Positions 1 through 9,894 are shown, numbered from the stretch's first letter. The stretch: 64,000 nucleotides of DNA from Asaia lannensis NBRC 102526 (GCF_024054035.1 NZ_JAMXQU010000008.1:62001-126000), one strand, 5' to 3'. The notes: generated by a model from the letters alone, not told the origin. Made by a program: numbers and translations.

Positions 1-822
1 GTTTCGCGCGGTGAACTCCAGCGCCGACTTATGGTGCTGGAACAGCAGCGCGATGCGGTAAAGGCGCGTGAGGCCGATCTCGCCACCCTGAACCACCGTC
101 AGACCGAGGAATTCACCTCCGTGACCGAGCGGATCGTTCAGGACGAGGCCTCGGATCTCATCAGCCCGGTCGATGCGGTCGTGCAGGCCATAAGAACCTC
201 AGTCGCTGCCGATATCACCGCTGGCGATAATTTGGTTACGGTGGTCGATCTCTCGCGCCTGTGGCTCATAGCCGATCTGTCGCCTGAAGATGCATCGCAG
301 CTTTCGGTCGGCGGATGGGTTGCGTTTCATCCCTCAGGCCAGACTGAAATGCAGCCGGACACCCGGACCGACAAGCAGCTTTCGAACCCGGCCGGGCCAG
401 AGACAGTCACAGCCAGAATAGATACGATTGCCGGTCTGGCCGATCCGTCGACCGGGCTGGTGCGTGTGGTCTCGGTCATCGATCACCCATCCTCCAGGCT
501 CAGGCCCGGCATGATGCTCGATGCAGCGTTCAGAACGGGCGAAGGGGTGGAAGGGCTTGTCGTGCCACTCGCAGCTCTTCAGCAGATCGAGGGTGAGGAT
601 ATTGTTTTTCTGCGCCGCGATGCGACCCATTTCGTGCCGGTACCGGTCAGGATCCTGAGACATGACGAGGCGCAGGCTGTCATTCAGGGTGCGCAAAGCC
701 AGGATATGCAAGGCCAGGATACGCTGAGCAAGGAAAAGCTCGTTCAGGGCCAGCAGATTGCCGGTGCAGGGAGCTTCGCGCTCAAATCCATGGCGCTTCT
801 TTCTTCCATGGCGTCGGACTGA
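1..822 (+). CDS. RND efflux periplasmic adaptor (CzcB/CusB-like), 5'-truncated by window edge
   Basis: This is the C-terminal part of a membrane-fusion (adaptor) protein that links an inner-membrane RND pump to an outer-membrane channel. The frame is open to base 1, so the true start lies upstream; an internal ATG at 31 is not a credible start. The visible part begins with the end of a charged helical-hairpin region, then a lipoyl/barrel-like stretch (SPVDAVVQAI, GDNLVTVVDLSRLWLIADL) and a beta-barrel region around RPGMMLDAAF, typical of CzcB/CusB-type adaptors. It ends 9 bp before the HME-RND pump gene and is surely co-transcribed with it. A TolC-like partner may lie upstream, outside the window. 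The metal substrate cannot be read from the sequence. Confidence 0.85.
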   Translation, partial: VSRGELQRRLMVLEQQRDAVKAREADLATLNHRQTEEFTSVTERIVQDEASDLISPVDAVVQAIRTSVAADITAGDNLVTVVDLSRLWLIADLSPEDASQLSVGGWVAFHPSGQTEMQPDTRTDKQLSNPAGPETVTARIDTIAGLADPSTGLVRVVSVIDHPSSRLRPGMMLDAAFRTGEGVEGLVVPLAALQQIEGEDIVFLRRDATHFVPVPVRILRHDEAQAVIQGAQSQDMQGQDTLSKEKLVQGQQIAGAGSFALKSMALLSSMASD

Positions 823-831
823 GACCCTCTC

Positions 832-3800
832 ATGTGGCAGTTTCTGCAAAGCAACAGGCTGGCGGTGCTTGCTCTTTGTCTCCTGCTCGTTCTGGGCGGT
901 CTGTGTGTCGTGCCCGGCCTGCCTGTCGAGCCGGTGCCCGATATATCGCCCCAACAGGTGCTTGTTTCAGTCACGGCGCCCGGGCTGGCGACAGAAGAGG
1001 TCGAAAAGCAGATTACCTTTCCTCTGGAGGCCAGTCTGACCGGGCTGCCCGATCTGATCGATCTGCGCTCGGTTTCGCGCACAGGGGTCTGCGTCGTTTA
1101 TCTGCAATTCGACGACCGCTCCGATCTTGACCTCGATCGTGCGCGTATTGCCGAAAAGCTGCAAAAGGCCAAGGAAACCATCGCCGTACCGGTCAGCCTC
1201 TCGATGGGACCGCTCGCGACCGGCATGGGTGAAATCATGCAGATCCAGATCAAGGGTGATCGCCGCTATTCGCCGCTGGATCTGAATCGTCTTATGAGCT
1301 GGGCTGTGGCCCCGCAACTGCGTCTCGTACCGGGTGTGGCCGATGTCAATGTAAATGGCGGGGCGGAGGAAACCTATACTCTTGCCCTCGATCCGGCGCG
1401 GATGCGTGCGCATGACGTGTCGATCGGGCAAATCTATGCAGCCGTCGAAAGCAACAACGCCTCGTCCGGCGGCGGCTGGATTGCCAGACAGGCGGAACAG
1501 AATGTTGTGGTCGGGCGTGCACTGATCGGCTCGCTGGCCGATTTTGCGGCGATACCGGTCAGGATGGCTCCCAATGGCGTCGCCCTGCGGCTGCGCGATC
1601 TTGGTACCGTCTCTCTGGGCGCGCGTCTGCGTCTTGGGGCTGTGACACGCGACGGAAAAGGCGAGATCGTCAACGGTGTGGTGCTGATGCAAAAAGGCGC
1701 AAGCTCCAACGCCACGCTCGCCGCCATCGAAAAAGCCCTGCCTGCCATCAGTCAGACGCTGCCCCCCGGTGTGACGCTCGCGCCCTTCTACAGTCGTGCC
1801 ACCCTGACCGACGAGACGGTTCATACCATCAAGGAAAACCTCGTTCTTGGGGCTGTGCTGGTCTTTCTGACCCTGCTTCTGGTGCTGGGCAACTGGCGCG
1901 CCGCGCTTGTCATCATATCGGTGATTCCGGTCTCTCTCGTCATGGCCTTCGTCGGCATGCGCGTATTTGGAATATCGGCCAATCTGCTCAGTCTCGGTGC
2001 GATCGATTTTGGCATGATCGTCGATGGCGCGCTGGTCGTCGTCGAGCATATGCTGGTCGAACGCGCCAGAACGCAGGGCAGGGTCGCGCTCGAAAAACTT
2101 GCGACCGAGACAGTCCAGACGGTCATCCGTCCGGTCAGCTTTGCAATTTTCGTCATCATCATGGTCTATCTGCCAGTTCTGACCCTGCAGGGTGTCGAGG
2201 GGCGCATGTTCCGCCCCATGGCGCAGACGATCATCATGGGGCTCCTGACCTCCGTGGTCTATTGCTTTGCCGTCGTGCCGGTTCTTTCAGCTCTTGTTCT
2301 GAGAAAAGCCCCGCAGGACCGCGAGACGCGTTTCGTTCATCTGATGCGCGGTATCTACGATCCTGCCCTGTCATGGTGCGCACGCCATGCGCGCATCGTG
2401 TTCATGACGACGGCTGCCGTTTTCATTTTCGCCCTCGCGCTGGCCTCGCGTCTGGGAGGCGAGTTCGTGCCCCAACTCGAAGAAGGCGCTCTTGTGGTCA
2501 GCGCCACACGCCTGCCGAGTGCTTCGCTGCCGACGGTGCTGGCAGGCGTCACCCAGGAAGAGCGCCTGCTGATGCAGTTTCCCGAGGTGGAAACAGTTGT
2601 CAGCAATACCGGTACGGCCGCCATTCCAACCGATCCGATGGGCACGAACGAGACGGACAGTTTCGTTTTCCTCAAACCCAGATCGCGCTGGCGTAGTGGC
2701 ATGACGCAGGCGCGTCTGGTCGATGCCATGAGCAGGACCCTGAATCAGGGCCTGCCTGACGCGGCCTATTCCTTTACGCAGCCTATCGAGATGCGGATGG
2801 ATGATCTGCTCTCGGGTGTACGCACGCAGCTTGCCGTGTCGATCTATGGCGACGATCTGGCACTGCTGGACAAGCTTGCCGCAAAACTTGTGGGTACGAT
2901 CGGTGCAGTGCCGGGGGCTGCGGATGTGGCACAACAGGGCGAGGGCAAGGTGCCCTATCTGCATGTCGATATCAATCGTGAGGCAGCCGCCCGTCTGGGT
3001 GTGGGCGTGCCGGATATTCTGGCAACCGTCGAGGCCATTGGAGGGCATATCGGCCGACCGGCCATTGTTGATAACGCGCTCGTTCCTACCCAGATACGGT
3101 TTCGCGATACGGCAACCGCCACCCAGGCCCGTATTGCCGGACTGCAGATACGACGCGAAGACGGACAGGGCTGGGTTCTGTTGCGCGATGTCGCGCGTAT
3201 TGCTGTGGATGAAGGCAGTGCGCGTGTTGATCGGGACTCGCTGCACAGGCGTGTCATCGTTCAGGCCAATGTGCGTGGGCGCGATGTGCGGTCTTTCGTG
3301 AGCGAGGCGCAGCGCAAGGTCGGGCAGGAAATGGTTCTGCCTTCGGGTTATCGTCTGGAATGGTCCGGGCAGTTCCGTAATCTGGATTCAGCCATGAAGA
3401 GGCTGGCGCAGGTCGTGCCTGTAGCACTCCTCATGATTTTCGTTTTTCTCGTTCTCGCGCTCGGTTCGCCGCGTGCTGCCTTGCTGGTGTTCATCAATCT
3501 GCCGGTTGCGGCAACCGGAGGGATTTTCGCTCTGGCGATACGAGGTCTGCCGTTCAGTATTGCTGCAGGTATCGGGTTTATCGCGCTTTTTGGCGTCGCC
3601 ATTCTGAACGGCGTGGTCCTGGTCAGCCAGATCACGGCTTTTCGCCGGGAAGGGCTCGGTGCGGCCGATGCGGCTTTTGCTGCGGCCAAAGCGCGGTTCC
3701 GCCCTGTTCTGGCAACGGCTTCGGTGGCCAGTCTCGGATTTTTTCCCATGGCGTTTTCAGGCAGTGCCGGGGCAGAAGTCGAACGCCCTCTGGCAACCGT

Positions 3801-3897
3801 CGTGATAGGAGGGCTGATTACCTCAACCCTCCTTACCCTGCTGGTTCTGCCGCTGCTCTACGCGCGGTTTTTCGCGCGGCACGATAAAACAGCGTGA
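832..3897 (+). CDS. Heavy-metal efflux RND transporter, CzcA/CusA-like
   Basis: Proton-driven inner-membrane pump of the HME-RND family, 1021 aa, a normal length for CzcA/CusA. It would export divalent or monovalent metal ions from periplasm or cytoplasm through the adaptor encoded just upstream. The architecture is the duplicated RND fold: an N-terminal TM helix, a large periplasmic loop, a TM bundle around residues 335-500, a second periplasmic loop and a second TM bundle near 860-1015. The TM4-type segment DFGMIVDGALVVVEHM carries the Asp and Glu characteristic of HME pumps rather than drug (HAE1) pumps. The ATG follows the adaptor stop by 9 bp with only a weak Shine-Dalgarno, suggesting translational coupling. 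Substrate is not determined. A VOC gene on the opposite strand ends 7 bp beyond its stop. Confidence 0.9.
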   Translation: MWQFLQSNRLAVLALCLLLVLGGLCVVPGLPVEPVPDISPQQVLVSVTAPGLATEEVEKQITFPLEASLTGLPDLIDLRSVSRTGVCVVYLQFDDRSDLDLDRARIAEKLQKAKETIAVPVSLSMGPLATGMGEIMQIQIKGDRRYSPLDLNRLMSWAVAPQLRLVPGVADVNVNGGAEETYTLALDPARMRAHDVSIGQIYAAVESNNASSGGGWIARQAEQNVVVGRALIGSLADFAAIPVRMAPNGVALRLRDLGTVSLGARLRLGAVTRDGKGEIVNGVVLMQKGASSNATLAAIEKALPAISQTLPPGVTLAPFYSRATLTDETVHTIKENLVLGAVLVFLTLLLVLGNWRAALVIISVIPVSLVMAFVGMRVFGISANLLSLGAIDFGMIVDGALVVVEHMLVERARTQGRVALEKLATETVQTVIRPVSFAIFVIIMVYLPVLTLQGVEGRMFRPMAQTIIMGLLTSVVYCFAVVPVLSALVLRKAPQDRETRFVHLMRGIYDPALSWCARHARIVFMTTAAVFIFALALASRLGGEFVPQLEEGALVVSATRLPSASLPTVLAGVTQEERLLMQFPEVETVVSNTGTAAIPTDPMGTNETDSFVFLKPRSRWRSGMTQARLVDAMSRTLNQGLPDAAYSFTQPIEMRMDDLLSGVRTQLAVSIYGDDLALLDKLAAKLVGTIGAVPGAADVAQQGEGKVPYLHVDINREAAARLGVGVPDILATVEAIGGHIGRPAIVDNALVPTQIRFRDTATATQARIAGLQIRREDGQGWVLLRDVARIAVDEGSARVDRDSLHRRVIVQANVRGRDVRSFVSEAQRKVGQEMVLPSGYRLEWSGQFRNLDSAMKRLAQVVPVALLMIFVFLVLALGSPRAALLVFINLPVAATGGIFALAIRGLPFSIAAGIGFIALFGVAILNGVVLVSQITAFRREGLGAADAAFAAAKARFRPVLATASVASLGFFPMAFSGSAGAEVERPLATVVIGGLITSTLLTLLVLPLLYARFFARHDKTA

Positions 3898-3904
3898 AGG
3901 GCGT

Positions 3905-4285
3905 TCAGCCCATATGGTGCAGGGCGCAGAGCTTGTTGCCTGCGGGGTCGCGCAGATAGGCAAGATAGAGCGTGCCGATCGGGGATTCACGCGGACCGGG
4001 CGGATTTTCGATGGCTGTGCCGCCATTGGCGAGGCCTGCCTTGTGCCAGGCTTCCACAGCGTCGGGTGAGTTTGCAGCGAAGCCGATCGTGCCGCCATTG
4101 GCGCCCGTTGCAGGCTTGCCGTTGATCGGATGACCGACGATCAGTCTTCCACCGCTATGGACGTAGAAAAGCCGTCCTTTCGTATCGGCTTCGCCGGGAG
4201 GACAGCCAAGAGTACCGAGCGTTGCATCGTAGAAAGCTCTGGAGGCTTCCAGATCGTTGCCGCCGATCATGATGTGACTGAACAT
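3905..4285 (-). CDS. VOC-family (glyoxalase/bleomycin-resistance fold) protein
   Basis: Small single-domain protein of the vicinal-oxygen-chelate superfamily, 126 aa. The start FSHIMIGGNDLEASRAFYDATLG is the usual first beta-alpha-beta element, and the C-terminal LRDPAGNKLCALHH closes the second one. Family members are metal-dependent lyases, isomerases or dioxygenases; the exact reaction cannot be deduced. I chose the ATG at 4285 because AAGGA lies 8 nt upstream; another in-frame ATG at 4294 has no room for a ribosome site. It stands alone, convergent with the RND pump gene. Confidence 0.8.
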   Translation of the reverse strand: MFSHIMIGGNDLEASRAFYDATLGTLGCPPGEADTKGRLFYVHSGGRLIVGHPINGKPATGANGGTIGFAANSPDAVEAWHKAGLANGGTAIENPPGPRESPIGTLYLAYLRDPAGNKLCALHHMG

Positions 4286-4578
4286 GGAAATCATCCTTTT
4301 CTTATGGGCCGATCATGAACGGCACGCTCTTGCGGGGCTGTCGTCATCATGTCGTTTCCGGGCAGAGGACTCTGCCTGCCGGGAGCATTGAAAGATCGGC
4401 GTTTGCTGTCAATGCACAGATCTTCACAGCTGCGAGCCCAAGACCTTGCTGGACAGTCATCCGGTTCAGGTTTCGTGCTGAAATGACGAAGAACCGAAAG
4501 ATGAAGGACCAGAGGCGTGACGGCTTCCGGTCCTTTGTCGGGATGATTATTTCCCCGCACACTGCCGCGCCGGGCAGA

Positions 4579-7131
4579 TCAGAGGCTGGCGCTGACCCGG
4601 CCGAAATAGTAGCCGCCGGTGAATGGGACCTGATTCGAGAACTGGTCGTACATCGACCCACCTGCTGGCACGAGATTGCCCGGGAGACGACGGGGGCGGA
4701 CATTGAATACGTTATTCACACCAATCGAGGCATGGACGCGCGAGGTGATCTTGTAGCCCACCTCAAGATCGGTCAGCCAGCGCGGGGTGTTCTTGAACTG
4801 GCCGAAGCAGGAGTTCGAGTAACGCAGCGCACCGCCACTGGCGCAGGTGGCCGAGGCCGGCGTCCAGTCCTGATAGGTCATCATGTTTGTGGTCTCGCCA
4901 TAACGGCTCTGGCGGATATTCACATCCCATTTGCCAACGGTCCACAGCGCGTTGAGGATGATCTTGCTGCGGGGTGTGGCGGTGGTGATATAGGCGATTG
5001 TCTGTTCGTTCAGCAGCGGCTTGCCGATGGTCGAAATGCCATTGTGATGCAGGCGTGTGCGGTTGAGATTGAAGGCGGCTGTCAAAGCCAGATTGCCGTA
5101 ATCATGCATACGCACCAGATAATCGGCCTTGATGTCGAGCCCCTGCGTGCGCGTGCTGGCACCATTCGAGAGGAAATAAGCCGAAGACGCTGCAGAGTTG
5201 GTGGCCGTCGGAGAGACATCGAAACCGAAGGACCGTATTGCTTCGAGTGCCTGTGCGCCGCGCACCGTGCCACCCTGCACGATACGATCACGCAGATTGA
5301 TCTGGTATACATCGGCCTCGACATGCAGGCCTCGTACCGGCTCCATGGTAAAGCCTGCACTGGCATTGACCGAGCGTTCCGGCTTCAGACCCTGCGCACC
5401 CAGTGAGCGGGCTGCGGCGGACTCAACCGGGAGCTGACCGCCAACGCTGCCAGTACCGGCAAAGATGTTCAGACGACTGAAATGCGATTCCTGCAAGGTT
5501 GGCGCACGGAACCCGTTGGCGATGGTGCCACGCAGCGCGAAACGATTGGTGAAGTCGTAACGTGCGGAAAGCTTGCCGTTTTCGGTGTTCTCGGTGTCGG
5601 TATAATATTCATAGCGACCCGCCACATCGATGGAGAGCTTGCGTGTGGGGCGGAACGTCGCATCGACATAGGCCGAATAGATGTTGCGATACCATGTGCC
5701 CGCTGATTGCGGCGGTATACCGGCATGTTCCACCGGACCGCCATCGAGATAGGATTCAGGATTGCCGGAAATGATCTGATAGGAATCCAGACGGTGTTCG
5801 CCGCCGAAAGCCAGACTGACCGGCATGGACCATATTTTGAAGCCGCGACGCAGGTCGAGATTATTCGTCCATTGCGTGTTTTTCTGGGTGTAGTCCCAGA
5901 ATTTACTCGGTGAGTAACCCGTGCGGGCCAGTTCGCCCAGGTTGACGTTGTCGCGAATGCTGATGCGTGAATTATCGCCGCCATAAACGGTCGAGAGATT
6001 CCAGTCGAAGCCGAACAGGTTTTCGCCCTTGATCCCGAGTTCGGCGGCATAATCAAGCTCGTCATCGCCAGTGATCGGGCGCAGCTCCTCGATTCCTGCA
6101 GCTGGGACGACATAGGGGTATTTATAAGCCATCATATCGGCATGGCGGTAAGCGAGCGTGGCCTGACCGTATAATTCGATTCCCTCAGCGAGAGGCTTGC
6201 CGAAATTGAGCGCAAAATTCTCACGCGTTTCGCGCGGCGTGCTCAGATAATCGGTCTTGCGGCCACGCCAGCTCTCCGATCCCGGTTTGACGCCCACAAA
6301 ATAGTTCTTGGTATCAGCGCCAGCTGGCCAGTAGCCGAGCAGGGCATGATCCGGCCCCCAGGCTATGGCATGCTCGGTGTGATAGAACTGCGCGCCAAGA
6401 TGAACGTATCCATCCCTGCCAAGCTTGAACCCGCCATCGGCATCGAGCTGATATTGCTCGCCACTGCCCAGATAGGCATTGGCACCGCCCTGCGCGCTGA
6501 GATTCAGGCCATGGTCCTTTTTCTTGGTGATGATATTGACCACACCGGCGATGGCGTCAGAACCATACATGGCCGCCGCACCGTCTTCGAGCACTTCGAT
6601 ATGGTCGATCATATTGCCCGCGAGCATGTTCAGATCGACGCCGGAAGAGGCAAACTGTGGACCGGGTTTCTGCACGATATTGGCTGTGGAATGACGGCGC
6701 TTGCCATCGACCAGAACCAGCGTCTCGTTTGGCCCCAGACCGCGCATCTGAATGGATGACACCAGCGAGTTGGTGTTGGAACCGCGAGCGCTCATGGTGA
6801 TGGAAGGATAGGTGCGTGTGAGCGCATTGGCGACATTCAGCTCGCCCGAGCGCTCCAGCGTCCTGGAGGAGATCACCACGACGGGGCTGATGCTCTGGCG
6901 CGCTTTCACATGGCTTTCACGCGTGCCTGTCACGACCACCTGTTCACCGTCATCCGGGCCTTTGACGAATTTGTTTTTCTTCGTCAGAGCGGTGGTCTTG
7001 TCCGCTTTTTTCTGCGCGATCTCCTGAGCATCGGAGGCGCTTGCGGCATCGGCAGCGCGGCTCACGAACGGTGTGCAGGCAGTCGTTGCAACGAGGAACA
7101 GGGCAAGTCTTTTCACCGGTCTCTCCGACAC
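4579..7131 (-). CDS. TonB-dependent outer-membrane receptor
   Basis: 850-aa outer-membrane gated barrel for high-affinity uptake driven by TonB/ExbBD. It has a signal peptide (RLALFLVATTACTPFVSRAADA), then a plug domain starting near residue 65 (EQVVVTGTRESHVKARQSIS) with the typical MRGLGPNETLVLVDGKRR and MYGSDAIAGVVNIITKK segments, followed by a 22-strand-type barrel ending in a terminal aromatic strand (YYFGRVSASL). The TonB box is probably the EQVVVTG region. The ligand is unknown: siderophore, cobalamin, sugar or other is possible, and no Fur-like site was evident upstream. The gene is monocistronic, with a long AT-rich upstream region containing a paired repeat (7200-7239). Confidence 0.88.
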   Translation of the reverse strand: MSERPVKRLALFLVATTACTPFVSRAADAASASDAQEIAQKKADKTTALTKKNKFVKGPDDGEQVVVTGTRESHVKARQSISPVVVISSRTLERSGELNVANALTRTYPSITMSARGSNTNSLVSSIQMRGLGPNETLVLVDGKRRHSTANIVQKPGPQFASSGVDLNMLAGNMIDHIEVLEDGAAAMYGSDAIAGVVNIITKKKDHGLNLSAQGGANAYLGSGEQYQLDADGGFKLGRDGYVHLGAQFYHTEHAIAWGPDHALLGYWPAGADTKNYFVGVKPGSESWRGRKTDYLSTPRETRENFALNFGKPLAEGIELYGQATLAYRHADMMAYKYPYVVPAAGIEELRPITGDDELDYAAELGIKGENLFGFDWNLSTVYGGDNSRISIRDNVNLGELARTGYSPSKFWDYTQKNTQWTNNLDLRRGFKIWSMPVSLAFGGEHRLDSYQIISGNPESYLDGGPVEHAGIPPQSAGTWYRNIYSAYVDATFRPTRKLSIDVAGRYEYYTDTENTENGKLSARYDFTNRFALRGTIANGFRAPTLQESHFSRLNIFAGTGSVGGQLPVESAAARSLGAQGLKPERSVNASAGFTMEPVRGLHVEADVYQINLRDRIVQGGTVRGAQALEAIRSFGFDVSPTATNSAASSAYFLSNGASTRTQGLDIKADYLVRMHDYGNLALTAAFNLNRTRLHHNGISTIGKPLLNEQTIAYITTATPRSKIILNALWTVGKWDVNIRQSRYGETTNMMTYQDWTPASATCASGGALRYSNSCFGQFKNTPRWLTDLEVGYKITSRVHASIGVNNVFNVRPRRLPGNLVPAGGSMYDQFSNQVPFTGGYYFGRVSASL

Positions 7132-7199
7132 GTGTCTTTGATGTAACCGGTCGCAGAAGCGTTACTCGTTGCGTTTGAGTAAAGTTAAGATTTTATGGC

Positions 7200-7239
7200 A
7201 ATATGTCGTATTGTTTCTGATATTTGTATAAATATGTCG
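7200..7239. promoter_or_regulatory. Paired 9-bp direct repeat AATATGTCG, candidate operator
   Basis: AATATGTCG occurs at 7200-7208 and again at 7231-7239. The 31-bp spacing is close to three helical turns, so both copies would face the same side of the DNA. The site lies 70-110 bp upstream of the TonB receptor start, inside the AT-rich region. No regulator is identified. Confidence 0.3.
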
Positions 7240-7560
7240 AACATTTTGGTGTAATCTGAAGTGGTGATCTGTAGTTATTTATTGTTGAAGTATTTTCAAA
7301 TACTGAGTGGGTCGTGCTCGTATCGGGACTGGAAGCAGGGCCGCCTTATGGAGATAGCCATAGGATATGCATGATAGGGAACGGGTCGTGAAACGGGTAC
7401 ACAGGGTGCGTGTTGTCCCGATTGCCCGACATTCTGCGATAACGGACGGTGCAGAACCACGAAACAGCATGTAACGACTTTCTAAAATGACGTTTATTTT
7501 TCAGGAATTTTTGCCGCTTTCCTGTGAAGGTTTTTCCGGTGCAAGCGCGCGTTATGAGCG

Positions 7561-7577
7561 CTGTCAGAAAACTGTCA
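7561..7577 (+). promoter_or_regulatory. Pho-box-like direct repeat
   Basis: CTGTCA at 7561-7566 and CTGTCA at 7572-7577 are separated by an 11-bp period with an A-rich spacer. This matches the classical PhoB binding box (CTGTCA-N5-CTGTCA). A related CCGTCA follows at 7580-7585 but out of phase. The box is oriented toward the S46 peptidase gene, about 195 bp upstream of its start. I see no clear -10 element at the expected distance, so control of that gene is only inferred. Confidence 0.4.
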
Positions 7578-7773
7578 TACCGTCAGATCGGTCCTGAGGG
7601 GTGGTTTCAGCCCTCTGCCGGACGTTTGGCGCGATGATGCTACCGTGCCCGTCGAATACTCGGCTTGCGATAAACGATGATTCGGTATCGCATCGTTGCA
7701 GGCGCCGCGATTTGCAAATCGGTCCGGCTTGTGGATTGATACATTATATCATTGTTGTTTCGAGAGCCTGCCC

Positions 7774-9864
7774 ATGTCGAGATCCCTGTCGTCGCTACTG
7801 CTTTCAACCACCCTGATCGGGGCTGTCGCCTTGAACAGCACCGCTCATGCCGATGAGGGGATGTGGACGTTCGATCATCTGCCCAAGGCAGCGCTTCAGA
7901 AAGTCTATGGGTTCACACCGGATTCTGCCTGGATCGACCATGTCGTCCAGTCTTCCGCACGGCTGGCAGAGGGCTGCTCGGCCTCATTCGTATCGGGCGA
8001 TGGTCTGGTGATGACCAATCACCATTGCGCCAATTCCTGCCTCGCAGCCCTGTCAGACAAGGATCACGACTATTTCCGCGACGGGTTCTACACCAAGGAT
8101 CTGGCAGACGAGCGTCAGTGCCCCGGAATGGAACTGGACCGTCTGGATACGATGAAGGACGTATCGGCCCCTGTGGCCGATGCGACAAAGGGTAAACAGG
8201 GCGCCGCCTATTCTTCAGCCCTTCAGGCCGTCGAGAGCAAACTCACCAAGGACTGTGTGGGGGGAGACGATGCGCATTGGCGATGCGACATGGTGTCTCT
8301 CTACCATGGCGGTCAGACAGCGCTTTATCGTTATCGTCGCTACAAGGATGTGCGTGTGGTAATGGCGCCCGAGCAGGGCATCGCGTTCTTCGGAGGCGAT
8401 CCGGATAATTTCGATTATCCACGCTACGATATCGATCTCTCCATGCTGCGTGTCTATGAGGGCGGCAAGCCGGTTCACACGCCTTTTCTGCAGGTCGATC
8501 CCAACGGGCCCAAGGCCAACGATCTCGTCTTTACCTCAGGTAATCCCGGGCGCACGCAGCGTGGCCTGCCCGCAGTCGCTCTCGCTTTCCAGCGTGATGT
8601 TGCCAATCCCGCCATTATTGCCATGCTCTCCGTGCAGGAGGGAATGCTCTGGCAATATAGCCGTGAAAGTGCAGAGCACGAGAAACAGGCCGAGAATACG
8701 CTGTTTGGCATACAGAACGGCCTCAAATCCTATTCAGGTACGCAAGCCGCGCTGCAATCGAGCGATATCGTCGCCCGGCGCGCCAAGGAAGATGCAGCCC
8801 TCCAGGCCTGGATCGACGCAGATCCTGCACGGCGCGCTGCCTATGGCCAGCCTTTCGTTGCGATGAACAAAGCCATCGCGCTGGAAAAAGACCTGTTTGC
8901 GCGCAATCTCGCCATCGGCATGGTGTTCCGCGGTTTTCTCGATAATGTCATAACGCTTGTCGAAGGGGCGCATGAACGCGTCAAACCCGATGCCCAGCGT
9001 CATGCAGGTTATCACGATGCCCAGCTTGGTGAGATCGAAACCCAGCTCGGTGCTCAGGAACCGTTCTACCCCGAGCTTCAGACAGGTCTGCTGGCGCTGA
9101 ACCTGACAAGCCTGCGCCAGACGATCGGTGCAGACGATGCCCTGACCCATCTTGCTCTGGGCAACGAGACCCCCGACGCTGTTGCCGCTCGTCTTATCAA
9201 GGGGACCACGCTGGGCGATCCTGCCAAGCGTCTTGCCCTGTGGAAGGGCGGACTGACTGCAATCGACGCATCAACAGATCCTCTGATCGTTTTTGCACGC
9301 CGTCTTTACCCGGCCTATTCGGCTCTGCACGACAAGATGCGCGACGAGGTTGCAGCACCGTTGCGCAAGGCTCAGGGCGATATTGCGCGTGCAAGATTTG
9401 CTCAGGCGAAGGCCGAAAACCGTCTTGATACGCTTTATCCCGATGCGACATTCTCCCCACGTCTGTCCTACGGAACGGTGAAAGGCTGGCGCAAGAACGG
9501 CACTGACGTTGCACCCTTTACCGATTATGCGGGGATGTATCGTCATGCGACGGGAAGCGAGCCGTTCGCATTGCCGAAGCGCTGGCTGGATGCGAAGTCG
9601 AAGCTTGATCTGACGACGCATCTGGATTTCGTATCGACCAACGATATCGTCGGTGGAAACTCAGGCTCGCCCGTGCTGAACCGTGAAGGCAAGGCTGTCG
9701 GTCTGATTTTCGATGGGAATCTGCCGAGCCTGGCTGGCGATCTGTATTACGACATCAGCAATAACCGTGCCGTCGCAACCGATACGAGTGCGATCGTCAC
9801 GGCACTGCGCATTGTCTATCACGAAGATGGTCTGGCTGACGAACTCGTCAACGGTCATCGTTGA
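7774..9864 (+). CDS. S46-family dipeptidyl-peptidase (DPP7-like), secreted
   Basis: Serine dipeptidyl-peptidase of MEROPS family S46, 696 aa from the chosen start, the usual length for DPP7/DPP11. These enzymes remove dipeptides from peptides in the periplasm. The signal peptide is SLSSLLLSTTLIGAVALNSTAHA. The catalytic His is in TNHHC (H84), the Asp is probably in the NFDYPRYDIDL region, and the nucleophile is S630 in GGNSGSPV. Eighteen residues after the Ser is Gly648, the position that is Gly in DPP7 and Arg in DPP11, suggesting a hydrophobic rather than acidic P1 preference. A start at 7696 would place 26 non-signal residues before the signal peptide and is rejected. The gene is monocistronic and followed by a strong hairpin. 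Confidence 0.9.
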   Translation: MSRSLSSLLLSTTLIGAVALNSTAHADEGMWTFDHLPKAALQKVYGFTPDSAWIDHVVQSSARLAEGCSASFVSGDGLVMTNHHCANSCLAALSDKDHDYFRDGFYTKDLADERQCPGMELDRLDTMKDVSAPVADATKGKQGAAYSSALQAVESKLTKDCVGGDDAHWRCDMVSLYHGGQTALYRYRRYKDVRVVMAPEQGIAFFGGDPDNFDYPRYDIDLSMLRVYEGGKPVHTPFLQVDPNGPKANDLVFTSGNPGRTQRGLPAVALAFQRDVANPAIIAMLSVQEGMLWQYSRESAEHEKQAENTLFGIQNGLKSYSGTQAALQSSDIVARRAKEDAALQAWIDADPARRAAYGQPFVAMNKAIALEKDLFARNLAIGMVFRGFLDNVITLVEGAHERVKPDAQRHAGYHDAQLGEIETQLGAQEPFYPELQTGLLALNLTSLRQTIGADDALTHLALGNETPDAVAARLIKGTTLGDPAKRLALWKGGLTAIDASTDPLIVFARRLYPAYSALHDKMRDEVAAPLRKAQGDIARARFAQAKAENRLDTLYPDATFSPRLSYGTVKGWRKNGTDVAPFTDYAGMYRHATGSEPFALPKRWLDAKSKLDLTTHLDFVSTNDIVGGNSGSPVLNREGKAVGLIFDGNLPSLAGDLYYDISNNRAVATDTSAIVTALRIVYHEDGLADELVNGHR

Positions 9865-9894
9865 TCTCACGCCGGATCTGTAGGGGATACAAGA

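Larger units (their letters stand above)
7132..7773. other. Intergenic region between divergent TonB receptor and S46 peptidase
   Basis: About 640 bp without a credible gene. Bases 7180-7270 are strongly AT-rich and probably hold the receptor promoter (minus strand). The other half contains a Pho-box-like direct repeat at 7561-7577 upstream of the peptidase. Small open frames here show no recognisable protein. Confidence 0.6.

Noticed and set aside
4315-5406. Long plus-strand open frame opposite the TonB receptor gene
   Set aside because: It is the reverse-strand shadow of a GC-rich receptor gene; the protein has no family features and the receptor on the other strand is clear.
7279-7470. 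63-aa minus-strand frame upstream of the TonB receptor
   Set aside because: No recognisable protein, no ribosome site, and it lies in a likely promoter region.
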